Program-made: the position numbers and the translations under genes | Assembly: GCA_003635255.1 (NCBI GenBank) | Contig: PYJC01000158.1 | Span: forward strand, 1 to 36,544 | DNA: 36,544 nt | Reading direction: 5' to 3' | DNA from: Candidatus Poribacteria bacterium | GTDB taxonomy: Bacteria; Poribacteria; WGA-4E; WGA-3G | Shown here: positions 1 through 8,110 of the stretch, in pieces | Layout: every line of letters starts with the position of its first letter | Position numbering within the stretch: the stretch's first letter is position 1 | Notes under the pieces: model-generated | Databases searched by the model: none | The model's input: the letters and a program-made list of their open reading frames with translations, nothing else | Told to the model about the DNA's origin: nothing

Positions 1-402
1 CTGAGACATCTGACCTTGCTTGAGACGCACCTCTGCTAAAGCCACTTCAAGCGAGGCTACAGTCGCTTCGGTTGAGGCATCTAACGTCTGCTGAATCACT
101 GACGCATCCGCGCATCTATCATAGCCAAACGCTGACAACAAGCCACGATCCGGGCGAACTTTACTCTGGATTTCAGACACCGTCTCGGCACCCGATAACA
201 TCCCTAACACCACGAAAACTAACTTGTCTGTCGGACGATACACAACTGTTTTCTGCGGAATGTTCACCAAGTCATGGAGTGGCTGAAATACTTCACGAAC
301 CCGCAACACCTCACCCAGGGCACACAACGGTGCCTGAGGGGTTGGAATCCATTTTTTCCGATTGTGCTTTTTCCGTTTTCCTGCTATACTTCTTTTTGCC
401 AT
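1..402 (-). CDS. IS transposase, N-terminal part (cut by window edge)
   Basis: Reading leftward from an ATG at 402 there is an open frame of 134 codons running off the window. It begins MAKRSIAGKRKKHNRKKW, a very basic N-terminus, followed by a region containing KTVVYRPTDKLVFVVLGML and AFGYDRCADASVIQQTL. This arrangement (basic start, 'P.DKL' segment, then an FG..RCADASV..TL segment) resembles the N-terminal region of IS4/IS1380-like DDE transposases; that is recalled similarity, not a search. The catalytic DDE residues would lie beyond the left edge. A GGAGG ribosome site sits five bases before the ATG. The start codon and ribosome site fall in the 3' arm of a long hairpin (398-460). Intactness of the element cannot be judged because only one end is visible. 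Confidence 0.75.
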   Translation of the reverse strand, partial: MAKRSIAGKRKKHNRKKWIPTPQAPLCALGEVLRVREVFQPLHDLVNIPQKTVVYRPTDKLVFVVLGMLSGAETVSEIQSKVRPDRGLLSAFGYDRCADASVIQQTLDASTEATVASLEVALAEVRLKQGQMSQ

Positions 403-460
403 TGAGACCTCCAAAAAGGTTAGGTTATCTATATGATAACCTTTTGAACGTCTCAATGGC
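398..460 (-). promoter_or_regulatory. Long hairpin sequestering the transposase start
   Basis: GCCATTGAGAC at 398-408 is perfectly inverted at 450-460. Inside it CAAAA (412-416) can pair with TTTTG (442-446) and GGTTATC (423-429) pairs with GATAACC (435-441). In leftward RNA the 3' arm carries both the GGAGG ribosome site and the AUG. Transcripts entering from outside the element would fold this and hide the start, a known way IS elements (for example IS10 and IS50) block translation from read-through RNA. The stem is seen; the regulatory role is inferred. Confidence 0.6.
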
Positions 461-620
461 ACATCTTTTCTACATTCACACACCTTTCAAACAAGAATGA
501 CATTACGCTTTCATTGGACAAAAATAAGGAAACTAAAAGTTTATGCTACAAGGATGTCCACTTATTTATGGGCTTCACTATAATACAGACCACTGATAAC
601 TTCACTAAAGGAGATTAACA

Positions 621-1907
621 ATGAAAGCCAAACATGTTGTACACATACTGACCCTCCTGATTGCTCTGGGAACCGTTGCTTTTTTCGGCGCACACTCTGA
701 TGCACAAACCACTGAAGACCCTTGGGAAGCTTGGGTAGAGGAACAAACCGAGACTGTGCTAAAGTCTGCTGGAGAAATGGATACCGAGCAGCGGGCTGAA
801 ATGCGTACCAAGATTCGGGAAAAATTCTCGGCACTCGCAGCGGATCTAAAAAACGAGATCGCGTCGCCACCGCAGACGCAGGATTACGCAGACTTGCAAA
901 CGGTCAAAGAATTACGTGACACGTACGATGCGGACTATGATCGTAAACATAAAGATACCACGGTTCGTGTATCGTACACGATAGGAGACACTGAAATTTT
1001 CGCGTATGATGAAAGTGTCCCACTCGCCGAGGTAGACGCGAAGTATCCACGCGATGCCTGGCTTCAGATGCTACTCGACAAAGGGGTCACCATTAAAAAT
1101 GAAAATGCCTATTGGGAGTACCTGTTCCTTCGGGATACGTTAGTACATCTTGAGAGACAACCACAGGTATGGACATCGGGACTTTTTGAGATTCCCGCTA
1201 CAGAGGATTGGGAAACCTATAAAGCCTCTTATATTGAGCGAGAGCTCGATCAGATTCAAAAACGGTTGGGAAAAACACAGCACGCGCGTATACTTGACAG
1301 AGTCTTAGAACACCATCACAGTCTTCTGGAGAAGGATAACTTACCTAAGACAGTGTTTCAGGATATACCGCCAGATTTGTTTCAGTCCCTACCGCCAGAT
1401 TTTCCTAAAGAATTGTTGCAGTACACGGTAGGACCGCAAACCGTCAAAGTACTGCGGGGTGCTTACGACGAGAAGTACAACGAAAGGTATGCGATAACTT
1501 CTGGAAGTGTCAGTTACACACTTAACGATGGCACTATCTTTGAATATAAGGTGCCACTTCCGCTAAGCGAGGTAGACGCGAAATATCCGCGGGATGAGTG
1601 GCTTCAGATGCTGGTTAATAAAGGGATTATTATTGACAATTTTGAAGAGTATTGGACATATCTATCAAAGCGCGGTGAATTGGTGGAACTTGAGAAGAAA
1701 CCAGAAATCTGGTCCTCCAGACTCTTCGGCATTTCACCGACCGATGATTGGGAAACTTATAAAGCCGCGTATCTGAAACAAATGTTTGAGAAACTTGGCC
1801 GTAAAAGAGCAAAAATAACACTCTACGGTAAAACTGTCGTGCCAGATGTACTAAGAAAGCATGTCGAGCAATTAGAACGCCATCAGCGTTCGTTACGCGA
1901 CCGCTAA
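621..1907 (+). CDS. Secreted protein of unknown function with an internal duplication
   Basis: 428 residues. Residues 1-28 look like a cleavable signal peptide (MKAKHVVHILTLLIALG, cut near HSDA-QT), so the protein is probably exported. The mature part holds two copies of a module of about 125-145 residues: residues 94-238 and 274-427, offset by 180 residues. Shared landmarks are TVK.LR..YD, EVDAKYPRD.WLQML (136-150 and 316-330), 'YW.YL..R', W.S.LF.I and DDW/EDWETYKA.Y. The linker between copies has proline-rich PPDLFQSLPPDFPKE. I recognise no catalytic motif and no family. A good ribosome site (AAGGAG at about 608) precedes the ATG, and a hairpin terminator follows at 1923. A -10-like TATAAT lies at 579-584 but without a convincing -35. 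Function unknown. Confidence 0.85.
   Translation: MKAKHVVHILTLLIALGTVAFFGAHSDAQTTEDPWEAWVEEQTETVLKSAGEMDTEQRAEMRTKIREKFSALAADLKNEIASPPQTQDYADLQTVKELRDTYDADYDRKHKDTTVRVSYTIGDTEIFAYDESVPLAEVDAKYPRDAWLQMLLDKGVTIKNENAYWEYLFLRDTLVHLERQPQVWTSGLFEIPATEDWETYKASYIERELDQIQKRLGKTQHARILDRVLEHHHSLLEKDNLPKTVFQDIPPDLFQSLPPDFPKELLQYTVGPQTVKVLRGAYDEKYNERYAITSGSVSYTLNDGTIFEYKVPLPLSEVDAKYPRDEWLQMLVNKGIIIDNFEEYWTYLSKRGELVELEKKPEIWSSRLFGISPTDDWETYKAAYLKQMFEKLGRKRAKITLYGKTVVPDVLRKHVEQLERHQRSLRDR
900..1901 (+). repeat. Tandem intragenic duplication (two modules, 540-base offset)
   Basis: Bases 900-1334 and 1440-1901 encode related modules. The best conserved block starts GAGGTAGACGCGAA in both copies (near 1029 and 1569) and stays nearly identical through CTTCAGATGCT. 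The higher base-level identity of this block suggests a fairly recent duplication or strong constraint on that motif. Confidence 0.8.
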
Positions 1908-1922
1908 CATCAGTTGAACGAT

Positions 1923-1952
1923 ATATGGCGAGGTCTTGGGACCTCGCCATAT
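1923..1952 (+). terminator. Rho-independent terminator after the duplicated secreted protein gene
   Basis: A perfect 13-base stem ATATGGCGAGGTC (1923-1935) and its complement (1940-1952), loop TTGG, is followed by TTTATAG. It begins 15 bases after the stop codon at 1907. The same GGCGAGG core recurs in a second hairpin at 1992-2014. Confidence 0.65.
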
Positions 1953-1953
1953 T

Positions 1954-2074
1954 TTATAGTAAAACCTGCAATTACCTATACACTCATAAAATGGCGAGGA
2001 TACAATCCTCGCCAGCAGTGGTAAGGGGTTTGTTCCCTGATGAACTGTAAACTTATTTTCGGATTTTACTATAA
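1954..2074. repeat. MITE-like element with TTATAGTAAAA terminal inverted repeats
   Basis: A 121-base non-coding segment bounded by an exact 11-base inverted pair: TTATAGTAAAA at 1954-1964 and TTTTACTATAA at 2064-2074, with weaker similarity continuing inward for about ten more bases. Its middle holds a 9-base hairpin (TGGCGAGGA 1992-2000, loop TACAA, TCCTCGCCA 2006-2014). No ORF is plausible. A shorter inverted pair with the same ATAGTAAA core lies at 12057-12087, so the motif is dispersed. No convincing target-site duplication was seen. Confidence 0.5.
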
Positions 2075-2183
2075 TTCGCAAGACGTGAGTCTCACCATAG
2101 TCCCATTCAATTTTCCTTGTCATTTTCTGTGCGATAGGATAAATTTCATAGAAACACACAAAAACTACACCGCAAATTAAACT

Positions 2184-3014
2184 ATGAATCTCCTCCCTTA
2201 TGATTGGGTTGCCATCGGATACTTAGCACTCACAGGCGCGCTAATCCTTATTTTCCATAAAAATGTTACGCGCTGGTACTTCCATCTGATCGCGCGTGTG
2301 CTCTGTATCATAGGGATTGTATTACTGACGTTCACTGACGAGGCTACACCCTTTCCCTTGCCGTTCCTACGGGATTGGTATCCGCTATCCACCATTGCCC
2401 TTTTCTATTTAGAGATAGAAAAATTGACACAGATGGTGTTCCAGCGCTATTTTGATGAAACAGTAATCCGTTGGGAAAAACAGGTCTTTAGAGGGATGCC
2501 AAGCCTCGAACTCAGCGATCGCTTTCCGTCCATAATTCTATCTGAAACCCTACACCTCTGCTATTTTAGTTACTACGTCATCGCTGTGTTTTTAGCGGCG
2601 TGGCTCTATTTCAGTGGGAGGATAGGTCCATTTCAAGAAACCGTCTTCGCGGAGACACTGACGTTTAATCTGAGTCTCCTCTTTTATCCGTTTCTACCTG
2701 TTACGGGTCCCCGCTATCTTTTTGAGAAGATTCAAGGTAAATTGTCCAAAGGTTTCTTCTTTAGACTGGCACATTTAGTTGTCTCAAGAGGCTCATCAAA
2801 AGGGACAGCGTTTCCGAGTTCTCACGTTTCATTATCAGTAGTTGTGCTGCTCTACGCACTCCGCTATGATAGTATGGCATTCTTTATTTTACTGCCAATG
2901 TGCATCGGGTTGACTGCTGGTACTGTTTATGGGAGATTCCATTATGTAATTGACGTACTTGCCGGTGCAGTTTTGGCAGGTATCGTCTTTGGTATCACAA
3001 CGGCAATTTTTTAG
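2184..3014 (+). CDS. PAP2-family membrane phosphatase
   Basis: 276-residue integral membrane protein of the PAP2 / phosphatidic-acid-phosphatase-related superfamily. The C-terminal half holds the two diagnostic blocks: PSSH at 211-214 (the PSGH motif) in KGTAFPSSHVSLSV, and GRFHYVIDVLAG at 250-261 (the R-x5-H-x3-D block, His253 as nucleophile and Asp257). GPRYLFE at 175-181 before them resembles the inositolphosphorylceramide-synthase-like branch of the family. About six hydrophobic segments surround these. Such enzymes remove phosphate from, or transfer head groups between, membrane lipid phosphates; the substrate cannot be read from the sequence. The ribosome site is poor (an A-rich leader), so the start is less certain than the family. 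Confidence 0.85.
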   Translation: MNLLPYDWVAIGYLALTGALILIFHKNVTRWYFHLIARVLCIIGIVLLTFTDEATPFPLPFLRDWYPLSTIALFYLEIEKLTQMVFQRYFDETVIRWEKQVFRGMPSLELSDRFPSIILSETLHLCYFSYYVIAVFLAAWLYFSGRIGPFQETVFAETLTFNLSLLFYPFLPVTGPRYLFEKIQGKLSKGFFFRLAHLVVSRGSSKGTAFPSSHVSLSVVVLLYALRYDSMAFFILLPMCIGLTAGTVYGRFHYVIDVLAGAVLAGIVFGITTAIF

Positions 3015-3214
3015 TTTTGACGGGAGGTTTCGGGGCAGAAGGAGAGAATAACAACCTATTTGCGTGCTGCTTTTCGCTTGACAGATTTCTGGATAACATA
3101 GTAGACTTAAACTGAAACCGTAAGCAGTTTGGCGCTCGATACAACCTATCCCAAACGCTGACAAAAGGCTATGAACATCTTATAGAACACAAATCACATA
3201 GATCGGAGATTCGC

Positions 3215-4444
3215 ATGTCCAACCAACTGGCAATTTCAGGCGGCACGCCTGTCCGCAACATAGAAAGTGAACCGTGGTCCTCATGGCCCCTCACGACAAC
3301 TGAGGAGTGGGAGTCAAAAGTTGAACCGCTGCTGCGGGAAGTATATTTGAGCGCGAATGAAGGCTCTGGTGGCACGATGATTGAGCGTTTCGGGGGGCAG
3401 TATGCCCAATATTCCGGGACAAACTATGCGCTCTTCATGCCACACGGCACCGATTCAATTAGTGCTGCCTTAGCCGGTGCACTGGATCTCGACGGATTTA
3501 GCGACGGCGGTGAGGTCATTGTGCCGAACTATACGTTCGTAGCAACTGCGAGCGCAGTATTGGAACGCCGATGCACTGTGGTATTTGTAGACATTTCACC
3601 GGAGACGTTTACAATTGATCCAGAAGCGGTAGAGGCGGCTATTGGTCCAGAAACCCGTGCGATCCTGCCAGTCCATCTCGGTGGTCATCCAGCAGATATG
3701 GGCGCATTACAAGAGATTGCCCGACACCATCAACTCTCGATTATCGAAGACTGCGCGCAGGCACACGGCGCGGAATACCAGACGAAAAAGGTCGGTTCTC
3801 TCAGCGATGTCGGTGCTTTTAGTTTCCAAGCCTCGAAAAATCTAACTTCTGGTGAAGGTGGGATGGTCACAACGAACGACAAAGACATCCACGACCGGGT
3901 CTGTGCCTTTATGAATGTTGGACGTGCGCCCGGTGGTGCAAGATGGGAATACCCTCGTCTCGGTTGGAACTACCGTCCATCAGAGTACCTTGCGGCGATA
4001 CTGCTGGTGCGTTTGGAACTCTTAGAAGTGCAAACTGACCTCCGTAACCATAACGCTGCCTACCTCACCAAGGCATTGGAGGCAATTGAGGGTATCACGC
4101 CGCCACAGCTTGCGCCGTGGGTTACGAAGCACGGATATCATCTCTACTGCTTGAAGTATAACTCCGAAGGTTTCGGTGGCAAGTCACGGCAAGAGTTTGT
4201 CAATGCGCTTTCCGCTGAAGGCGTTCCGTGTTCCATCGGTTACCGATCTCCACTTTCGCAAGAACCCGGAATGGCATACGTCGCTGAAAAATACCCGTAC
4301 CTCATTAGGTCGTTGCCTTGCCCAAATGCAGCATTCGTTTGTGAACAGAGTATATGGCTCTTCCAAAATATGTTCCTGAGTTCAGAAAAGGATATGGACC
4401 AAATTGTGGAGGCAATCACCAAAATTCACAAAGCATGGAATTGA
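3215..4444 (+). CDS. DegT/DnrJ/EryC1/StrS-family PLP aminotransferase
   Basis: 409 residues, normal for the family. It carries the PLP-binding lysine Lys208 in SFQASKNLTSGEGGM, the cofactor-pyridine Asp179 in IIEDCAQAHGA, and the conserved start LAISGGTPVR. These fold-type I enzymes aminate keto-sugars or related cyclic ketones (AHBA-synthase-like members also exist), usually for cell-surface or secondary-metabolite sugars. The neighbours do not form a nucleotide-sugar pathway, so the substrate is open. A CGGAG ribosome site lies about nine bases before the ATG. The next gene starts 41 bases after the stop on the same strand. Confidence 0.9.
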   Translation: MSNQLAISGGTPVRNIESEPWSSWPLTTTEEWESKVEPLLREVYLSANEGSGGTMIERFGGQYAQYSGTNYALFMPHGTDSISAALAGALDLDGFSDGGEVIVPNYTFVATASAVLERRCTVVFVDISPETFTIDPEAVEAAIGPETRAILPVHLGGHPADMGALQEIARHHQLSIIEDCAQAHGAEYQTKKVGSLSDVGAFSFQASKNLTSGEGGMVTTNDKDIHDRVCAFMNVGRAPGGARWEYPRLGWNYRPSEYLAAILLVRLELLEVQTDLRNHNAAYLTKALEAIEGITPPQLAPWVTKHGYHLYCLKYNSEGFGGKSRQEFVNALSAEGVPCSIGYRSPLSQEPGMAYVAEKYPYLIRSLPCPNAAFVCEQSIWLFQNMFLSSEKDMDQIVEAITKIHKAWN

Positions 4445-4485
4445 TGAAAGTTGTAAGTTTGGGTACCCTTCGCTAAAAAGTTTCG

Positions 4486-6297
4486 ATGCATCCACAAAGC
4501 AGCAAACCGATCCTTGTTTATGATAACGACTGCGATTTTTGCCGATACTGGATTGCACAGTGGCAACACGTCACTGGTGACCGCATCGACTACGCGCCGT
4601 TCCAAGAAGTCGCCTCGGAATTCCCAGAAATTCCAGAGTCAGCATTTGAAAGTTCCGTGCAGTTAATTTTGGAAAACGGGACGGTTTTGAGCGGAGCTGA
4701 GGCTGTCTTTTGTGCGTTGAACAACGATTTGCTCCGCTGGTGCTATTACCGTCTGCCCGGGTTCGCGAGTGTGTCGGAGGGCATCTATCGTTTCATCGCA
4801 CAGCATCGACCCTTCTTCTCTGCACTGACGCGCTGGCTATGGGGAACACATACTGAAAGAACGACGTTCTGTTTTTCTCGATGGCTGTTCCTGCGCGGAC
4901 TCGGTTGTATCTACCTGATCGCCTTCCTCTCTTTGTGGGTACAGATTCACGGCTTGGTTGGAAGTAATGGAATTCTGCCAGCAGATCAGTATTTAGCAGC
5001 AGTCCGTCAGCAAATCGGGACGGAAGGTTACTATCTGCTGCCAACACTGTTTTGGCTGAATCCGTCAGATACTTTTCTCCATTTCTTGTGTGCGGGTGGC
5101 GTTGTTTTGTCTCTGGCTCTCATCGCAGGTTTCTTTCCACCGTTTATCTTAGTTGGTTTATGGGGATTCTATCTGTCGCTTGTAACAGTCGGGCAAATCT
5201 TTCTCAGTTTCCAGTGGGATGTTTTGCTGTTAGAGATCGGTTTTTTGGCAATCTTTTTTGCGCCCTTGCAAATACGCGATACACTCAGACGGGCATCCGG
5301 ACCTTCAGGTGCGTTCCTATGGCTTTTATGGTGGCTTCTGTTTCGCTTTATGTTTGCATCGGGGTTCGTCAAACTTGCGAGCGATGAGGTATGGCGAAAC
5401 TTCACTGCCCTTAGTTTCCACTATGAAACGCAGCCGTTGCCAACATGGTTAGGTTGGTATACGCATCAACTACCGGGATGGTTCCACAAAATCTCGGTTA
5501 TCGGTATGTTGGCTGTTGAATTGGTAGTTCCGTTTTTTATTTTCGCGCCACGCCGGCTACGGACTGTTGGATGTATAGGATTGATTGGACTACAAGTCAC
5601 GATCCTACTGACAGGTAACTACTGCTTTTTTAATTTATTGACAATTGTGCTGTGCCTGCTTCTTATTGATGATGTGACGTGGAAGGGGTTGTTACCCAAA
5701 CGATTCATGCCCAATTTTCAACCCGTTGAACGGGCACCTCACCGATATAGGCGGATCTGTATAGCAGTCGTAGCAGTCCTTCTCTTTGTGTTGAGCGGTA
5801 TCCGATTCGGTGGGCAACTCTTTAGAAATGCCTCGCTGCCAGACCTTGCCTGGGTTAGACCTTTTCGGACTGTGAATACCTATGGACTCTTCGCGGATAT
5901 GACAGAATCGCGTCCCGAAATTATTGTCGAAGGCAGCAATGATCGGATCACATGGGAAACCTACCGTTTCCGATGGAAACCCGGTGATCTTAAAGAGGCA
6001 CCGAAATGGGTTGCACCGCACCAACCCCGACTGGATTGGCAGATGTGGTTTGCAGCCCTGCAAGGGAGTTATCGAAATACGCCGTGGTTCTCTCATTTCA
6101 TAGTGGCACTGCTACAAGGTAAACCCGAAGTTTTGCAGTTGCTGGCAGAAAACCCGTTTCCAGAAGCACCACCACGCTACATCCGTGCAGTGCTTTACGA
6201 TTACCATTTTACCGACATCGCTACAAAGCGATCCGAAGGGACATGGTGGTCCCGAGAACGGGAAGGACTTTATTGCCCAACAGTCTCGCTTCCTTAG
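4486..6297 (+). CDS. DCC-domain (DUF393) fused to lipase-maturation-factor-like membrane protein
   Basis: 603 residues in two parts. Residues about 8-115 form a thioredoxin-like DCC domain with the signature DNDCDFC (Cys16 and Cys19). Residues about 130-600 match lipase maturation factor 1 / HTTM-like proteins: 'SRWLFLRGLGCIYLIAFLS', 'GSNGILPA', QWDVLLLE.GFLAI, then RFMFASGFVKLASDEVWRN and LPGWFHK, followed by a soluble tail with PRYIRAVLYDYHFTD. There are roughly nine to ten hydrophobic segments. Animal LMF1 helps lipases fold in the ER; in bacteria the role is unknown. A redox-active domain joined to a putative folding factor suggests thiol chemistry on exported clients, which is inference. 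No strong ribosome site is visible; the start was chosen because it just precedes the DCC domain. Confidence 0.85.
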   Translation: MHPQSSKPILVYDNDCDFCRYWIAQWQHVTGDRIDYAPFQEVASEFPEIPESAFESSVQLILENGTVLSGAEAVFCALNNDLLRWCYYRLPGFASVSEGIYRFIAQHRPFFSALTRWLWGTHTERTTFCFSRWLFLRGLGCIYLIAFLSLWVQIHGLVGSNGILPADQYLAAVRQQIGTEGYYLLPTLFWLNPSDTFLHFLCAGGVVLSLALIAGFFPPFILVGLWGFYLSLVTVGQIFLSFQWDVLLLEIGFLAIFFAPLQIRDTLRRASGPSGAFLWLLWWLLFRFMFASGFVKLASDEVWRNFTALSFHYETQPLPTWLGWYTHQLPGWFHKISVIGMLAVELVVPFFIFAPRRLRTVGCIGLIGLQVTILLTGNYCFFNLLTIVLCLLLIDDVTWKGLLPKRFMPNFQPVERAPHRYRRICIAVVAVLLFVLSGIRFGGQLFRNASLPDLAWVRPFRTVNTYGLFADMTESRPEIIVEGSNDRITWETYRFRWKPGDLKEAPKWVAPHQPRLDWQMWFAALQGSYRNTPWFSHFIVALLQGKPEVLQLLAENPFPEAPPRYIRAVLYDYHFTDIATKRSEGTWWSREREGLYCPTVSLP

Positions 6298-6355
6298 AAA
6301 GTGATAGATAGACAGTATCACGCCGTTTAACTTTACGAACCCAATAGGAGGATTT

Positions 6356-7123
6356 ATGCCCAGCCAATTTTTAAAGGTTGCATTGGAAGCAGCCAAAAAT
6401 GCCGAAGAGATTATTACCGCTTACTACACCGACGATATGAAAGTCGAAATGAAAGAAGACGAAACGCCGGTCACGCTCGCCGATAGGGGGGCGGAAAAAG
6501 TTATCCGAGAAACTATTAAACGGGCGTTTCCCGACCACGGATTCTTAGGTGAGGAATACGGAATAGAAGCAGGAGAATCACCATACCTCTGGATTATTGA
6601 CCCGATTGATGCTACGAAAAATTACATCCGTAAAATCCCGATCTTCGGTACACAAATTGCGCTAATGAAAGGCGAGGAACTTGTTCTCGGCGTTTCCAAT
6701 GCGCCGCTTTTGAACGAACTTCTTTATGCAGAAGTCGGGGAAGGCGCATTTTTAAACGGTAAACCGATCCAAGTTTCCAATGTAGCACGACCTCAAGATG
6801 CAATGGTATGCCACGGCGGTTTGAAGTGGTTTGTAGAAAAAGGCACTTTTCGCGGCATCTACAATCTCATCAATGACGCTGCACGCACGAGAGGGTTTGG
6901 GGACTTCTACATGTACCATCTCGCGGCTTCTGGAAGGGCGGATGCTGTCGTTGAAGCGGCGATTAGTGTTTGGGACATCGCTGCTATCACTGTTATCGTG
7001 CGGGAAGCCGGTGGGAAGGTAACGGATATACAAGGGCAATCTATCACGAAAGACACAGCATCACTGGTGGCAACGAATGGCATCCTGCATAACACTGTAT
7101 TGGACTATTTTAAGGATGCCTAA
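6356..7123 (+). CDS. Inositol-monophosphatase-family phosphatase (HisN / SuhB-like)
   Basis: 255 residues, typical for this Mg-dependent phosphatase family. Metal-binding residues are visible: Glu66-Glu67 in GEEYG, Asp82 and Asp85 in WIIDPIDATKNYI, and Asp207 in SVWDIAAITVIVREAGGKV. Members hydrolyse myo-inositol phosphate, histidinol phosphate, or related sugar phosphates. The usual DPIDGT is DPIDAT here. Histidinol-phosphatase is a reasonable guess, but no his gene is nearby. AGGAGG at 6346-6351 lies four bases before the ATG. The gene ends convergent with the GNAT pair. Confidence 0.87.
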   Translation: MPSQFLKVALEAAKNAEEIITAYYTDDMKVEMKEDETPVTLADRGAEKVIRETIKRAFPDHGFLGEEYGIEAGESPYLWIIDPIDATKNYIRKIPIFGTQIALMKGEELVLGVSNAPLLNELLYAEVGEGAFLNGKPIQVSNVARPQDAMVCHGGLKWFVEKGTFRGIYNLINDAARTRGFGDFYMYHLAASGRADAVVEAAISVWDIAAITVIVREAGGKVTDIQGQSITKDTASLVATNGILHNTVLDYFKDA

Positions 7124-7162
7124 TCGCAGTTCCGCGCTTGACGAGTAGTACTTAGCGATCTC

Positions 7163-8056
7163 CTACCAAAAAGGTCGCGTTCGCGTCAGTCCGCCCCAAT
7201 CAATTTCAGAACCAAAGGACAATAGCATCTCTACTTTTTCTGTCGATTGGAGTGTGCAACCGAGGGAACGGAGCGGATTTTCATATCTACTCCCCTCAGC
7301 GGTTTTCCATGCCCGCGGTGCCGGGATCGCTGCCTGTACGGATGCAATAATCTCCATCGGATCCTCATCTGGCACCATCGGGTCACGTACCAATCCCTGC
7401 GGATGGTATTTTGAGGGTTCATCCCATTTCGCATAACCGATGATACTTCCTTCGCGCCGTAAAACGCGATATTGCTTCATATTGTACTGATGCACCTCTG
7501 GATATTCAGGATTCCAATACACAGGAAAATTCTGGTCTGCCCATCTCTTTTTAATGTCATGCAGAACATCAAAATCTTCAGGATTTACCGCCGTCCATTT
7601 GAGTGCGGAAGCATCGGAACGTGGCGAGAGTTGCGTGCGTACCTCCCTTGTAACCTCTTGACATCCGACCTTCCGATATAATTGATATGCCTCTCTTGTG
7701 TCCGTATCAAGAATACACCCTCGATAATTTTTTCGCTCAAAATATGGGTTCAGTTCCCGCATCAATCGGGTTGCGATACCTTGGCGACGCATATCAGGGG
7801 CGACATACATAACTGTTACCATCCCAAAATCTTGGGGTTTACCCTCAAGATACATATAAGTTTCTGAACCGAATACATGCCCAACAACCCTTTCATCAAC
7901 GAGTGCTAAACGAACCCCCTCTGGTTCGAGGTATCCGTCGTTAAACTTTTTTTGGTAGTAATCTCTGCTAATATTGAAGGGCCCTGTTGACAACAACTCC
8001 AAAATCGCGTCATCGTCGCCGGGCTGCCAGTGTCTGTAAGTAATCGGACTACGCAT
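7163..8056 (-). CDS. Double-GNAT acetyltransferase, copy 1
   Basis: 297 residues. Residues 1-145 are a GNAT N-acetyltransferase domain with acetyl-CoA loop RRQGIATRLM (90-99) after the strand VTVMYVAPD, and motif B YQLYRKVGC. Residues 150-297 look like a second, degenerate GNAT-type half (YRVLRREGSIIGYAKWDEP) without the Q/RxxGxA loop. AAAGGAG lies just upstream of the ATG. It is clearly paralogous to the next gene leftward-transcribed at 8111-9001: both begin with YRHWQPGDDDAILE, and both have RDP.VP..DP.E.I.SVQAAIP. The substrate is unknown. Confidence 0.88.
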   Translation of the reverse strand: MRSPITYRHWQPGDDDAILELLSTGPFNISRDYYQKKFNDGYLEPEGVRLALVDERVVGHVFGSETYMYLEGKPQDFGMVTVMYVAPDMRRQGIATRLMRELNPYFERKNYRGCILDTDTREAYQLYRKVGCQEVTREVRTQLSPRSDASALKWTAVNPEDFDVLHDIKKRWADQNFPVYWNPEYPEVHQYNMKQYRVLRREGSIIGYAKWDEPSKYHPQGLVRDPMVPDEDPMEIIASVQAAIPAPRAWKTAEGSRYENPLRSLGCTLQSTEKVEMLLSFGSEIDWGGLTRTRPFW

Positions 8057-8110
8057 GTGTCTCCTTTATTTTTTATTATAAATGACTCTTTTACGAATTA
8101 TTCATCAATT

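Noticed and set aside
72..500. 142-codon rightward ORF at the left end
   Set aside because: It is antisense to the transposase frame 1-402, which has a ribosome site, basic N-terminus and recognisable segments.
3079..3107. TTGACA upstream of the DegT gene as a promoter
   Set aside because: There is no acceptable -10 at 16-18 bases.
125..3164. Shared 14-mer CCAAACGCTGACAA at 125-138 and 3151-3164
   Set aside because: In 36 kb several identical 14-mers are expected by chance, and flanks do not match.
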